The notes: a model not told the origin generated them from the sequence alone. A stretch of DNA of 64,000 nucleotides from Mediterraneibacter massiliensis (GCF_001487105.1 NZ_LN913000.1:186001-250000); one strand, 5' to 3'; shown: positions 17,441-27,738, counted from the first letter of the stretch. Made by a program: numbers and translations.

Positions 17441-18780
17441 AGAAAGAACAGCTGTTGTTTGATGATCGTGCCCTGGCGGCACTGATCATACCATTGATCA
17501 TAGAGCAGCTTCTGACTGTGCTGGTTGGAATGGCAGATTCTGTTATGGTGGCAAATGTGGGAGAAGCGGCCGTATCAGGGGTTTCCCTTGTAGATAATGT
17601 GATGATCTTGTTTATTTATTTGTTTGCGGCGCTGGCATCCGGCGGCGCAGTCGTTGCCGGACAGTATTTAGGACAGAAAAACCGACAGATGGCGTGTAAG
17701 GCGGCGACGCAGATGCTATGGTTCGTAGCATTTATAGCGCTGTTTGTCATGGCGGGGATCTATCTGTCGAAATGGTTTATCCTGCATATCGTATTCGGAC
17801 AGACAGAGGCAGAAGTTATGCGGCAGGCGGAAATATATTTGCTGATCGTGACGGCATCGATTCCCTTTATTGCTATTTATGATTCCGGAGCGGCAATCTT
17901 CCGCATCATGGGAAATTCTAAAATATCTATGCAAGTATCCATTTTGATGAATATCGTGAATGTGTCGGGAAATGCGCTGTTGATCTATGGCTGCGGCTGG
18001 GGCGTGGCGGGAGCGGCGGTTCCGACCTTGCTGTCGCGTATGCTGGCAGCTATCTTGATCACTGCGTTGCTTGCGCAGGAGAAAAGAGCAGTGCATATAG
18101 AAAAAACGTTTCGTTATGTGCCGGATTGGAGAATGATCAAAAGGATCCTTGGGATCGGTATTCCCAATGGTCTGGAAAACAGTATGTTTCAGATAGGAAA
18201 GATTTTGGTGCTGAGCATTGTTTCGACGTATGGGACAACTGCGATAGCGGCAAACGCCGTAGGAAATGTGATAACAAGCTTCCAGACGCTTCCGGGACAG
18301 GCGGTGACACTGGCAATCACCACTGTGATCGCTCGCTGTGTGGGAGCGGGGGACTATAAGCAGGCGGAAATTTTTACTCGAAAACTGGTCGGGATCACCT
18401 ATGGGAGTCTGCTGCTTGTCAATCTTGCTGTATTCCCTTTTATCCCGTCTATACTTTCTGTCTACCACCTTTCCTTACAGACAGCGGAGACAGCGCGGCA
18501 GGTGCTGTCTTTCTTTACGGTAAGCTGTGTACTCATCTGGCCTGTATCTTTTGCGCTTCCGGCAGTTTTAAGAGCGGCAGGGGATGCAAAGTTTACCATG
18601 TATGTGGCGTTAAGCTCCATGTGGATATGTCGGGTCGTGTTAAGCTATGTGTTGGGAACTTGTCTGGAAATGGGGCTGATGGGGGTGTGGGTTGCCGGAG
18701 TTGTAGACTGGTGCGTCCGGTCGATTCTCATGGGGCTCCGGTATAAAAACGGAAAATGGAAAGAAATACGGGTCATATAA
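17419..18780 (+). CDS. MATE family efflux transporter
   Basis: This 453-residue membrane protein has twelve predicted helices in two MatE halves. Typical stretches are IIPLIIEQLLTVLVGMADSV near the N-terminus, SGVSLVDNV in helix 2, GIGIPNGLENSMFQIGK at the start of the second half and NAVGNVITSFQTLPGQA. MATE proteins export cationic drugs or metabolites using Na+ or H+ gradients. It overlaps the DMT gene and ends 6 bp before the convergent AraC gene. Both exporters may be one transcription unit. Confidence 0.9.
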   Translation: MWRKYGIKKEQLLFDDRALAALIIPLIIEQLLTVLVGMADSVMVANVGEAAVSGVSLVDNVMILFIYLFAALASGGAVVAGQYLGQKNRQMACKAATQMLWFVAFIALFVMAGIYLSKWFILHIVFGQTEAEVMRQAEIYLLIVTASIPFIAIYDSGAAIFRIMGNSKISMQVSILMNIVNVSGNALLIYGCGWGVAGAAVPTLLSRMLAAILITALLAQEKRAVHIEKTFRYVPDWRMIKRILGIGIPNGLENSMFQIGKILVLSIVSTYGTTAIAANAVGNVITSFQTLPGQAVTLAITTVIARCVGAGDYKQAEIFTRKLVGITYGSLLLVNLAVFPFIPSILSVYHLSLQTAETARQVLSFFTVSCVLIWPVSFALPAVLRAAGDAKFTMYVALSSMWICRVVLSYVLGTCLEMGLMGVWVAGVVDWCVRSILMGLRYKNGKWKEIRVI

Positions 18781-18786
18781 ACAGCA

Positions 18787-19641
18787 TCAGCATATATATT
18801 GTTTTCTGTATTGCAGCGGAGTCATACCGGTATATTTTTTGAATATCCGTTCAAAGTATGTCAGATTGTCATAGCCTACAGCCTCGGAGACAGCCGAGAT
18901 GTTTCTGTCGTTTTGTACAAGAAGGCTGCGGGCTTTCTGGATCCGCTGCGTGTGCAGATATTCCAGGACAGTAAAACCGGTACATTCTTTGAAGATACGG
19001 CTCAGATAGCACTTGTTCATGTAAAAATGCGCTGCTACGGAAGACAGCGTCAGCGGTTCGTCATATTGTTCCGCAATATACGCCGCGATCGCTTCCGCTT
19101 GTCTGTGGCGAGGGTTTTTAGCTGTTGGAACTGCGGATGCAGAAGAAATGTCCGCGTGTCTGAGAGCAAAGATGAACAGTTCTGCGATCTTATTTTGTAT
19201 GAGCAGGCGCCAGCCGTCTTCTTTCCTTTGTATTTCCCGGCTGACGCAGAGAAGTAAGTTTTTTATAAAATGTTGTTCTTCTGTATGTAAAGGCAGTATG
19301 ATACAGTCTTTCCGGAAAAAGGAAGAAAGCTTTATCTCTCCGGTCGAGGAAAAAATGTGATGCAAAAGGGCGTGGGAGATTTCTAAAAGTATCCGGTCAT
19401 GGTGAGCTTCTTTGACAAGACCGGTCTTGTGGATGACATTACGTTTGATAAAAAGAAGCGTTCCGGGAGTGATATGATACATTCTTGTCCCTATAAAGTA
19501 GTAACGTTCGCCTTCCAACAGATAGTAGACTTCATAATCATTGTAATGAATGTGCACATCCGGCATAGTGTAGTCAAAGTCCCGCACAATACGACTGATG
19601 GAAAAACCCTCCATGGATCCTTCAAAAAGTATGTGTTTCAT
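18787..19641 (-). CDS. AraC-family transcriptional regulator
   Basis: This 284-residue protein has an N-terminal cupin sensor (DVHIHYNDYEVYYLLEGE, GTLLFIKRNVIHKTG) and a C-terminal pair of AraC helix-turn-helix motifs (about 185-284; EPLTLSSVAAHFYMNKCYLS and ISAVSEAVGYDNLTYFERIF). The sensor pattern is that of sugar-responsive activators. It is divergent from the GH4 gene over a 168-bp region with a -10 element, so it probably controls the pectin locus to its right, alongside the two-component pair. ATG 19641 follows GGAGAG. Confidence 0.85.
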   Translation of the reverse strand: MKHILFEGSMEGFSISRIVRDFDYTMPDVHIHYNDYEVYYLLEGERYYFIGTRMYHITPGTLLFIKRNVIHKTGLVKEAHHDRILLEISHALLHHIFSSTGEIKLSSFFRKDCIILPLHTEEQHFIKNLLLCVSREIQRKEDGWRLLIQNKIAELFIFALRHADISSASAVPTAKNPRHRQAEAIAAYIAEQYDEPLTLSSVAAHFYMNKCYLSRIFKECTGFTVLEYLHTQRIQKARSLLVQNDRNISAVSEAVGYDNLTYFERIFKKYTGMTPLQYRKQYIC

Positions 19642-19713
19642 AGGCTCTCCTTTCTATTTGTGGCAAGAAGAAGTAAATATTGTATGTAAAATATGCGAAT
19701 AAAGCAATATTAG

Positions 19714-19744
19714 TTGAGATTATTATACAATATTTTACTATAAT
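19714..19744 (+). promoter_or_regulatory. Probable promoter for the GH4 gene
   Basis: TATAAT at 19739-19744 is a perfect -10. The best -35, TTGAGA at 19714-19719, has a 19-base spacer, which is long and suggests an activator-dependent promoter. It lies between the AraC gene and GH4. Confidence 0.45.
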
Positions 19745-19809
19745 GTCCAGTGTAGATAGATATTTCCGGGATATGCCGGAACACTTGAATGTAGAAAGGT
19801 GTGTGTGTT

Positions 19810-21213
19810 ATGATTTATAAGGAAAACAAAGCGGAAGAAGTACAGATCGCGTATATTGGAGGTGGATCCAGAGGCTGGGCATGGACATTTATGACAGATC
19901 TTGCCCTGGAACCGGATATGAGCGGAACGATACGCTTATATGATATAGACCGAGAGGCAGCAAAGGCAAATGAAGTGATCGGGAATGCAGTCAGCGCCAG
20001 AGAAGACGCAAAAGGGAAATGGGAATACCGGACTTGTGATTCCCTCGGTGAGGCTCTTACAGGAGCAGATTTTGTGGTGATTTCTATTCTTCCGGGAACT
20101 TTTGATGAGATGGAAAGTGATGTGCATATGCCGGAGCGGCTGGGCATCTATCAGTCTGTAGGAGATACAGCAGGTCCCGGCGGTATGATACGCGCATTGC
20201 GGACGATCCCTATGTTTGCAGAGATCGCAGAGGCAGTGAAGAGATATGCACCGTCTGCATGGGTCATTAACTACACTAATCCAATGTCCCTATGTGTAAA
20301 AACGCTGTATCATACATTTCCGCAGATCAAAGCATTTGGCTGCTGCCATGAAGTATTCGGGACACAGAAGGTGCTCAAAGGAATTGTGGAAGAAGTCTAT
20401 GGAATACAGGATGTAAAACGAGAGGATATTCATGTGAATGTGCTCGGTATCAACCATTTTACATGGTTTGACTATGCTTCTTATAAAGGTATCGATTTAT
20501 TCCCGGTATATAAGGCATATGTGGATGCACATTTTGAAGAAGGATATGAAGAAAGAGACATGAACTGGCTCAATGCTTGCTTTAAATGCTCCCATAGAGT
20601 AAAATTTGACCTGTTCAGAAGATATGGACTGATCGCCGCGGCGGGAGACAGACATCTTGCGGAGTTTATGCCGGGGGATGAATATTTGAAAGATCCGCGG
20701 ACAGTGGAGGAGTGGAAATTTGCATTGACTTCTGTCGCATGGAGAAAAGAAGATCTAAAAGATCGTCTGGAAAAGAGCAAACGCCTGTTAAACGGAGAAG
20801 AACAGGTGGAGCTGCAGCCGACGGGCGAGGAAGGGATCCTTTTGATAAAAGCGCTTTGCGGACTTACTCGGATGGTAAGTAATGTAAATATCCCGAATCA
20901 TGTTCTGCAGATAGGCAATCTCCCAAGCGAGGCCGTGGTAGAGACAAATGCGGTATTTGAGCGGGATACAGTGCGGCCGCTGTTTGCAGGTGATCTTCCG
21001 GAAGATATAAAAGCGCTCATGCTGCCGCATATAGAAAATCACGAAAGAATACTAAAAGCTGCGCTTACCTATGATAAAGAAGCAGTTGTACAAGCGTTTC
21101 TGCACGATCCGCTCGTGCAGGGAAAGAAGTGTCAAGAAGAGGATATACGGCTTTTGGCAGAGGATATGATCCGTGCGACTTTGCGGTATCTTCCAAAAGA
21201 GTGGGCGAAGTAG
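19810..21213 (+). CDS. Glycoside hydrolase family 4, likely alpha-galacturonidase (LplD-like)
   Basis: This cytoplasmic GH4 enzyme of about 467 residues uses NAD+ and a divalent metal. The dinucleotide fold GGGSRGW lies at 17-23, NYTNPMSL in the middle, the metal-site CCHEVFG at 178-184 and GINHFTWF follows. The CHEVFG form of the metal loop is the one seen in LplD-type alpha-galacturonidases, unlike the CHS/CHG loops of alpha-glucosidases and melibiases. With GH28, GH106-like and esterase genes downstream, release of galacturonic acid from imported pectin fragments fits. ATG 19810 is preferred over GTG 19801 because of AAAGGTG upstream. Exact substrate is inferred. Confidence 0.8.
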   Translation: MIYKENKAEEVQIAYIGGGSRGWAWTFMTDLALEPDMSGTIRLYDIDREAAKANEVIGNAVSAREDAKGKWEYRTCDSLGEALTGADFVVISILPGTFDEMESDVHMPERLGIYQSVGDTAGPGGMIRALRTIPMFAEIAEAVKRYAPSAWVINYTNPMSLCVKTLYHTFPQIKAFGCCHEVFGTQKVLKGIVEEVYGIQDVKREDIHVNVLGINHFTWFDYASYKGIDLFPVYKAYVDAHFEEGYEERDMNWLNACFKCSHRVKFDLFRRYGLIAAAGDRHLAEFMPGDEYLKDPRTVEEWKFALTSVAWRKEDLKDRLEKSKRLLNGEEQVELQPTGEEGILLIKALCGLTRMVSNVNIPNHVLQIGNLPSEAVVETNAVFERDTVRPLFAGDLPEDIKALMLPHIENHERILKAALTYDKEAVVQAFLHDPLVQGKKCQEEDIRLLAEDMIRATLRYLPKEWAK

Positions 21214-21228
21214 AGAGGAGAAATACAT

Positions 21229-23043
21229 ATGCAGAAGGTAAAACAATGGCTGCTGAAACTGCCGATACGTACAGTACTTACGATTTTATTGTTCCCGTTT
21301 TTCCTTCTGCTGGTGTTCTGCTGTGTTTCTTTTTACATTTCAGGTGTGACACATTACACGAGCATGGTAAAAGAAAACGCAGAATCTCTTGTGACGCAGA
21401 GCAGGAATTATTTGAGTGATGATATGACCAATATCCAGGAGGTGGCAGAAAGCCTTTTGGATGAACGTGTTTTTTATACAATGGAAGAAAATATCAAAAC
21501 GGATCAAGATCCAATCGAGCCGAGAGAGTATTTGCAGCTGTCGAATGGGTTTACAAATTTCCTTCAGCATTACTCTACGTATGTGGAAAGTATGGGTATG
21601 TGGCTGTCTGATAATTCCATTTATTACTATCAGTCTAATACGGGAAACTCTTTGTCAATCATGCGGGATGTAGAGTATAGGCAGTTTTTAGGAGAAAATG
21701 CAGAGCTTTGCTGGATCAGCATGTCGGAAGTGCTGCCAGATCAGATTGCCCGGCAGCTCCCTTATCATTTTGCCATGGCGCAGACACTAGGGACTTCAGA
21801 CAGTCAAGTTAGCGGAGTGGTATTGATTGGGATACGGGATGAAATGATATTTAATCAGATCCAAAACAGCAGACCGACACCAAACAGTGAAATGGCGCTT
21901 ATCCGGCAGGATGGGGAGATCATGGAGAGCAGAACGGATACAGAAGAGACAGATACAGCGCTTAGTATGCTGGATGAAACAGAGATAGAAAAGATACGTA
22001 AGGAGATCAGCCAGGAACAAGGGGAGGAAGTACGTTCTTTTGCAATAGATAAATACTATGTCATTTATACGCCTATTGAAATGAAAGATACGGGGATACT
22101 TGCGGTGGTTCCCAAGAATGAGCTATATATTAATTCACGGGAATTTACGCATATTTTTATATTCTTTGCGCTGGCGGTCATCCTCATATTTATCATATTG
22201 TATTTTGTAATCCCGCGATATTTCTCTCAGCCGATCCGCAAACTTTTAAAGCAGATGAAGAAAATACGGGAATTGTCAGACGGACAGCGGATTGAGGTGA
22301 GCGGATACCAGGAGATCAGTCAGATTGGAAACGGCGTCAATGAGATGATGGACAGGATACAGAATCTGACAGAATCTATTCAGAGGGAAATGAAGGCAAA
22401 ACAGGCGACACAGCTGCAGTACCTGTTTGCCCAGATCAATCCGCATTTTTTGTACAATACTTTAGATTGTATCAAGGAATTGTGCGCGTGCGGAGAAAAT
22501 GAAAAGGCGGAAGAAATGATCGAGCAGTTGGTGGTATTCTATCGGATCGGCGTAAGCAAAGGAAAATCCTATATTACGCTGGAAGAGGAATTAAAGCACA
22601 TATCTGCGTATTTGTCTATTTTGCAGACAAGGTTTGAAGATTTTCAATTTTGTATCATTATACCGGATGATTTAAAGCAGGCAAAGACATTGCGGATGAT
22701 ATTACAGCCGATCGTTGAGAATGCAGTGTATCACGGTATACGTCCTTATCGCACAGATGGCACTATCCAGATTACTGTGAGGCGTAAAGAAGAAGATATA
22801 GAAATCTGTGTAGGTGACGACGGCGGCGGTGTCGCAGAAGATGTTCTGATGAAAGTAAGGCAGTCTCTGGATGAGCCTATCTGCGAGTATTCTGAAAAAT
22901 CTTATGGGGTGTATGGCCTGAAAAATGTACAGGACAGAATACAGATCGCATATGGCAAACAATATAAGATACGAGTCGAGACAGAGATCGACTGTGGAAC
23001 AGAAGTGATTCTTACAATACCGTATGAGGAGGAACACAAATGA
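21229..23043 (+). CDS. Sensor histidine kinase, YesM/LytS type
   Basis: This 604-residue membrane kinase has TM1 at about 16-38, an extracytoplasmic sensor of some 260 residues, TM2 at about 303-325, a HAMP linker, a His_kinase domain with QINPHFLYNTLD (phospho-acceptor His) and an HATPase region (VENAVYHGIRP, GDDGGGV, YGLKNVQDRI). The layout is that of YesM-like sensors of Firmicutes that respond to oligosaccharides, often through an ABC binding protein. It overlaps its response regulator as ATGA and lies 15 bp after GH4, which places it inside the pectin operon. Confidence 0.9.
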   Translation: MQKVKQWLLKLPIRTVLTILLFPFFLLLVFCCVSFYISGVTHYTSMVKENAESLVTQSRNYLSDDMTNIQEVAESLLDERVFYTMEENIKTDQDPIEPREYLQLSNGFTNFLQHYSTYVESMGMWLSDNSIYYYQSNTGNSLSIMRDVEYRQFLGENAELCWISMSEVLPDQIARQLPYHFAMAQTLGTSDSQVSGVVLIGIRDEMIFNQIQNSRPTPNSEMALIRQDGEIMESRTDTEETDTALSMLDETEIEKIRKEISQEQGEEVRSFAIDKYYVIYTPIEMKDTGILAVVPKNELYINSREFTHIFIFFALAVILIFIILYFVIPRYFSQPIRKLLKQMKKIRELSDGQRIEVSGYQEISQIGNGVNEMMDRIQNLTESIQREMKAKQATQLQYLFAQINPHFLYNTLDCIKELCACGENEKAEEMIEQLVVFYRIGVSKGKSYITLEEELKHISAYLSILQTRFEDFQFCIIIPDDLKQAKTLRMILQPIVENAVYHGIRPYRTDGTIQITVRRKEEDIEICVGDDGGGVAEDVLMKVRQSLDEPICEYSEKSYGVYGLKNVQDRIQIAYGKQYKIRVETEIDCGTEVILTIPYEEEHK

Positions 23044-24227
23044 CCAAGATAGTATTCGTGGACGACGATGCGATCATCAGACGGGGGATTGAGGCGAAGA
23101 TCGACTGGAAGGCAAACGGCTGGGAATTGATCTATACAGCAAGGGATGCGATGGAAGCGCTGGATTTTATAAAGGACAATCAGCCGGATATCATACTGAC
23201 AGATATTAAAATGCCAGGCATGAACGGGATCGAAATGGCCACGATCGCAAAGGACTATTATCCGAATATTAAGTTTATCTTCATCTCCGGATTTAAAGAT
23301 TTTGAATATGCACAGCAGGTACTGAAACTTAACGCGGTAGATTATCTGACGAAGCCGGTGGATCATGACCAGCTGATCGAAGTGATCAAAAGGGCAGAAA
23401 ATCTATACAAAAGTGAGCGTAAGACGAGTGAGATACTGAATGAAAAATATCCCCAGATCAAACGCAATTATATATCCAAGCTTATGCGTGAAAATTTCCA
23501 GCACATGGATGATTCCTTTTTTGAGGCATTTGACATCAATATCAACAATGGTTATGGAATCGTGGCGTTTATCGATCTGCATTACAGTGAAGATATTCCT
23601 TATGAATCGGTACAGGATAAGATCGAGCATTATTGTGAAGTCCTGACAAATGGATTTAAGGGGAGTTTTTTCTTCTGTATGGATAACCTGCAGATTTTTA
23701 TGATCTATACGGGCAGCGATTCTGGCGGAGAATCGGAATTTTTTGGAAAATTGGGAGATCTCGAGGTTGCAGTCAACCAATTCGCCCAGATTCAGCTGGG
23801 AGGAGATAAAGCGTCCTTTTTCTATGGAAGCCTGATGCATTCTCTGTATGAACTGTATTCTTCCTATCAGGCGGCGCTGCAGAAAATGAATTCAAATGTG
23901 GACAGCCTGGTTTTAGAAGTACGGCAGTATATCGAACAGAATTATGCGGATTGTGAACTGTCACTTGTGAAAATCGCGGATCATTTTAATATCAATCACT
24001 GTTACCTGACTAGTGTATTTAAGAAGAAATTTGATATTAACCTGTATGACTATATCATCCGCATACGGATGGAAAATGCGGCCCGGCTGATCGTAGGAAG
24101 CGATTTGAAAAATTACGAGATCGCAGAGGCGACAGGGTATAAAAATCCGCAGTATTTCAGCATTAGTTTTAAAAAATATTACAATTGTACTGTCACACAG
24201 TATAGGGAAAAACATAAAGAGGTGTAA
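23040..24227 (+). CDS. Response regulator, AraC-type output (YesN-like)
   Basis: This 395-residue protein has an N-terminal receiver (acidic D8-D10, phospho-acceptor D55 in ILTDIKMPGMNG, Lys in YLTKPVDHD), a variable middle and a C-terminal AraC DNA-binding pair (about 295-395; LSLVKIADHFNINHCYLTSV, YEIAEATGYKNPQYFSISF). It is the partner of the overlapping sensor kinase. YesN-type proteins activate the nearby sugar ABC transporter, so the importer promoter in 27739-28019 is a plausible target. Confidence 0.9.
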   Translation: MTKIVFVDDDAIIRRGIEAKIDWKANGWELIYTARDAMEALDFIKDNQPDIILTDIKMPGMNGIEMATIAKDYYPNIKFIFISGFKDFEYAQQVLKLNAVDYLTKPVDHDQLIEVIKRAENLYKSERKTSEILNEKYPQIKRNYISKLMRENFQHMDDSFFEAFDININNGYGIVAFIDLHYSEDIPYESVQDKIEHYCEVLTNGFKGSFFFCMDNLQIFMIYTGSDSGGESEFFGKLGDLEVAVNQFAQIQLGGDKASFFYGSLMHSLYELYSSYQAALQKMNSNVDSLVLEVRQYIEQNYADCELSLVKIADHFNINHCYLTSVFKKKFDINLYDYIIRIRMENAARLIVGSDLKNYEIAEATGYKNPQYFSISFKKYYNCTVTQYREKHKEV

Positions 24228-24229
24228 AA

Positions 24230-24994
24230 ATGGCAGAAAATAAGATATGGTGTGCTATAGGAGATTCTTTTACATATCTGGACAGCCATCTGGATGAGAC
24301 AGGTTATCGCCTGAAAAAGGGGTATCTGACCCGGACAATGGAAAAACTGCGCTATCCGGCAGAACTGATCAATATAGGGATCAACGGTTCTTCTACGGCG
24401 GACTGGCTGAAACAAGAACTGGTCTGCGCAGATGTGTACACAGTGCTCCTGGGAACAAATGATTGGTTTAGTGCTCACACGCCATTGGGGAGTAAGGAAG
24501 AGTATTGTGCGGGAAGAGAAGGGAGTATTCTTGGAAATTTAAGAGTTCTAATAGAGCATATCCGTATTTTGAATAAGGCGGCGCCGATCATTGTGATGAA
24601 TCCTGTAGAGAGAGGTGATTTTGTGTATATTGCCGACCACACGAACCATGCACATGGCAGTTATGCGCCGGAAAATGGATTGTGGCTCTCAGAAGTCGCA
24701 AAAGCCATTTATGAAGTTGTGTCAGGCGATAATATTTATACATTGGATCTGCATAATAAGGCCGGCTTTACACCAGAGAATGCCGTACATTTTAAACGGG
24801 TAAGAAAGGCAGGAAAAATCGTCGATCTGCCCTATCCGGAATATACAGCTGTTCCGTATCATCCACAGGAAGATCCATATCCTTATCCAGAAGAAGCAGT
24901 CAATATGACTTATGACGGTCTGCATCCGTCCGATAAAGGCTGCGAGAAGATCGCGGAATTACTGGCGGAGAGATTAAATGAAATAGAAATTTAG
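24230..24994 (+). CDS. SGNH/GDSL hydrolase, probable carbohydrate esterase
   Basis: This 254-residue protein carries the four SGNH blocks: GDSF with nucleophile S13, GINGSS (Gly), GTND (Asn) and DGLHPSDKG (Asp, His). There is no signal peptide, so it acts in the cytoplasm. It starts 2 bp after the response regulator stop. In a pectin-oligosaccharide locus, deacetylation of acetylated galacturonate or rhamnose units is the likely job; lipid substrates are less likely in this setting. Confidence 0.8.
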   Translation: MAENKIWCAIGDSFTYLDSHLDETGYRLKKGYLTRTMEKLRYPAELINIGINGSSTADWLKQELVCADVYTVLLGTNDWFSAHTPLGSKEEYCAGREGSILGNLRVLIEHIRILNKAAPIIVMNPVERGDFVYIADHTNHAHGSYAPENGLWLSEVAKAIYEVVSGDNIYTLDLHNKAGFTPENAVHFKRVRKAGKIVDLPYPEYTAVPYHPQEDPYPYPEEAVNMTYDGLHPSDKGCEKIAELLAERLNEIEI

Positions 24995-25013
24995 GAAAGG
25001 ATTATCTGTAAAT

Positions 25014-27578
25014 ATGAAGAACGGGATGGAAGAGGTGCTTAAGGGAAAAGGAGAAAATTATATTCTGCCGTTTTTGTGGCTGCGTGGGGAAAATCGTGAG
25101 AGACTAGGCCTGGAAATGAAGAGGATCCATGATAGTGGGATAGGCGCTGTCTGTATAGAGTCACGGCCGCATCCGGACTTTTTAGGAGAACAGTGGTGGG
25201 AAGATACAGGATATGTGATGAAGCTGGCGAAGGAATACGGTATGAAGGTCTGGTTTCTGGATGATTCACATTATCCTACAGGATACTGCGCAGGCAAACT
25301 TACGGAAGATTCTCCGTATGTGAAGCAGTATATATCTCATTATATGGTGGATGTCGTGGGTCCTGCCAAGGAGCTGTCTTTCATGGTAAAGCTGGAAAAA
25401 GGGGAGAGGTTTTTAGGTGCGCTTTTATTGGAGCGGGACAAAGAGGCGCAATTTTCCTTCAGCAATATAAAAGATATATCGGATAAAATACAGGGAGATT
25501 TTATTTGTACGGAGATACCGGAAGGCTTTTATGCCGTGATGATCATTAAAGTGACAAAGAAAAGTACCGGGCGTGAGAAATATTTGAATGTAATTGATAA
25601 AGAGGCAGTACGCTTTTTTATCGATACAGTGTATGAAGCGCATTATGCGCACTATAAAAAGGAATTTGGAAATACATTTGCAGGCTTCTTTTCGGATGAA
25701 CCGGGATTTGGAAATATCGGCTGGGAACACGAACATGCGATTTATCTGGGACGTTATGATATGGATCTGCCATGGTGTGAAGAGTTGGAAATAAAACTAA
25801 AAGAAAGATGGGGAGATACATATAGGGTCTCTCTTGCCTCGCTGTGGGGGGAGACACCGGAAGCTCCACGACTGCGCTATGATTTTATGGATCTGGCAAC
25901 ACAACTATATGCAGATAATTTTTGTGGGCAGATAGGAACATGGTGCAGGGAAAAAGGCGTAGAATACATGGGACATATCATTGAAGACGGAGGGATGCAC
26001 GCAAGACTTGGAGGCGGCGCGGGACATTATTTCCGTGCTTTATGGGGGCAGGATTATGCAGGTATTGACGTTGTGCTGCAGCAGATCCGTCCACAATTAG
26101 ATGATACTGCTTTTTATCGTGTTGGCGGCAAACAGTTTTATTATGGAGAATTTTATCATTACGGACTGGCGAAACTGGCGCTTTCTCTTGCCTTTCTGGA
26201 TCCCAAAAAAGAAGGAAGAGCCATGAGTGAAATATTTGGGGCTTATGGATGGGCTGAAGGGCTGAAAATGATGACCTGGTTGGCAAATCATATGATGGTA
26301 AGAGGAATCAATGTATTTGTTCCACATGCATTTTCCATGAAGCCATGCCCAGATCCGGACAGCCCGCCGCATTTTTCAGCAGATGGAAAGAATCCGCAAT
26401 TTCCGTATTTTAAAAATCTGATGACATATATGAACCGTGTCTGCCATTTGATCCAAAATGGAAGGCGCAATGTGTCGATAGGAGTGCTTTACACGGCAGA
26501 GGCAGAGTGGATGGGAGATAAGCAGCCTTTTGAAAGAGCAGGGAAATGGTTGACAAGAAATCAGATAGATTATGATGTGCTCCCGATGGATCTGCTGACA
26601 AGGGCAGAAGTGGAAAACGGGAGTATAAGGATCAATCAGGAAGTACTGCGGCTTTTGGTCGTGCCTTCCAGTGAGCATCTTCCGGCACATTTTTTAAGCT
26701 GGATGAAACAGGCGCAAGAGAAGGGGCTAAAGATTGTCAGAACAGCAGACAAATGGAATACGGAAGGACTAGATGAAAAGAATCTGCTTCACTTGATCCG
26801 GCAGGAAAAGTTAGATGAAGTAGATGTAAAAGCGGAAAATTACGCGCCATATCTAAGAAGTTACCGGTATTTCAGAGAGGAAGGAGAGATTCTGCTTTTA
26901 TTTAATGAGAATACGATCGAAACATTGGATGTTTCTTTACAAATTCCTAAATCAAGAGAAAAATATATCGTAGAGTATGATGCCTGGAAGAACACATTAC
27001 TGCAGACAGACAACAAGAACGAAAAACTCAGGTTACAGTTTGCCCCGGGAGAGATGCGGATCTTCTTTTTAGTGGATGTGGACAGGAAAAAATGCACACT
27101 AGAGGAAATGCCAGAAATAAAGCAAAACAGAGAACTTTTGCGTGTGAAAAAAGAAGAAACTATTTCTTTGGCAGATTTTCAATTGTATCTCGAAGAGGAA
27201 GGAACAAAAAAACCGATCGCATATGATATGAAACAAAAAACAGGCAATGTGACAAGTGCAGGAGAGAAACCGGATTTTTGTGGGAAAATGATCTATCGCA
27301 CTTCTTTTTCCTGTAAAAAGACAGAGGAGAAGTGTGAGCTGGATCTTGGAGAAGTATATGAGACAGCAGAAGTCCTGGTGAATGGAAAATCGGCAGGTGT
27401 ACGCCTGACAGCGCCATACTGCTTTGACTTAACAGATATAGTCAGAGAGGGGGAAAATCACCTGGAGATCAGAGTTGTCAACACATTGGTACATCGGATA
27501 AAAGATTGGCAGTCCATGAGTATGCCGGTAGAACCATCAGGATTACTGGGGCCTGTAAAATTACGTCAAATTATATAA
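25014..27578 (+). CDS. GH106-like glycoside hydrolase (alpha-L-rhamnosidase type)
   Basis: This 854-residue protein has an N-terminal TIM-barrel region with features of GH106 enzymes: PFLWLRGENRERL, the strand VWFLDDSHYPTGYCAGKL, FAGFFSDEPGFGN and YMGHIIEDGG. A beta-rich C-terminal region ends in a GH2-like sugar-binding module (EVLVNGKSAG, HLEIRVVNTLVHRI). There is no signal peptide. It shares this architecture with the larger protein at 31307, but the two differ throughout. Release of rhamnose from rhamnogalacturonan fragments is the family expectation; other GH106-like specificities are possible. It is the last gene before the long hairpin at 27653. Confidence 0.65.
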   Translation: MKNGMEEVLKGKGENYILPFLWLRGENRERLGLEMKRIHDSGIGAVCIESRPHPDFLGEQWWEDTGYVMKLAKEYGMKVWFLDDSHYPTGYCAGKLTEDSPYVKQYISHYMVDVVGPAKELSFMVKLEKGERFLGALLLERDKEAQFSFSNIKDISDKIQGDFICTEIPEGFYAVMIIKVTKKSTGREKYLNVIDKEAVRFFIDTVYEAHYAHYKKEFGNTFAGFFSDEPGFGNIGWEHEHAIYLGRYDMDLPWCEELEIKLKERWGDTYRVSLASLWGETPEAPRLRYDFMDLATQLYADNFCGQIGTWCREKGVEYMGHIIEDGGMHARLGGGAGHYFRALWGQDYAGIDVVLQQIRPQLDDTAFYRVGGKQFYYGEFYHYGLAKLALSLAFLDPKKEGRAMSEIFGAYGWAEGLKMMTWLANHMMVRGINVFVPHAFSMKPCPDPDSPPHFSADGKNPQFPYFKNLMTYMNRVCHLIQNGRRNVSIGVLYTAEAEWMGDKQPFERAGKWLTRNQIDYDVLPMDLLTRAEVENGSIRINQEVLRLLVVPSSEHLPAHFLSWMKQAQEKGLKIVRTADKWNTEGLDEKNLLHLIRQEKLDEVDVKAENYAPYLRSYRYFREEGEILLLFNENTIETLDVSLQIPKSREKYIVEYDAWKNTLLQTDNKNEKLRLQFAPGEMRIFFLVDVDRKKCTLEEMPEIKQNRELLRVKKEETISLADFQLYLEEEGTKKPIAYDMKQKTGNVTSAGEKPDFCGKMIYRTSFSCKKTEEKCELDLGEVYETAEVLVNGKSAGVRLTAPYCFDLTDIVREGENHLEIRVVNTLVHRIKDWQSMSMPVEPSGLLGPVKLRQII

Positions 27579-27652
27579 GATTGAATTGACGAACTGCCTT
27601 TTAACTTCACGACCAGAAGGCAGGTCCCGCCATTAGATTTCAGAAGAAAAGA

Positions 27653-27738
27653 CGACTTCATGCTGTTATATATCTCTGATCAGAAGAAAATACATACTTC
27701 TGATCAGAGATATATAACGGCGTGAAGTCGATTTTTTT
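27653..27738 (+). terminator. Long 34-bp stem terminator between pectin operon halves
   Basis: Bases 27653-27686 pair with 27697-27730 across a 10-base loop, with only two G-U pairs and no mismatch, followed by seven T. The stem is far longer than most terminators. It ends the GH4-to-GH106 unit. Its outer end CGACTTCA/TGAAGTCG is shared with the terminator at 36534. A shorter stem, CTGCCTT (27594-27600) with AAGGCAG (27617-27623), precedes it. Confidence 0.85.

Noticed and set aside
17716..18468. 250-codon open frame opposite the MATE gene
   Set aside because: It is a His/Arg-rich shadow frame; the MATE reading on the plus strand is unambiguous.
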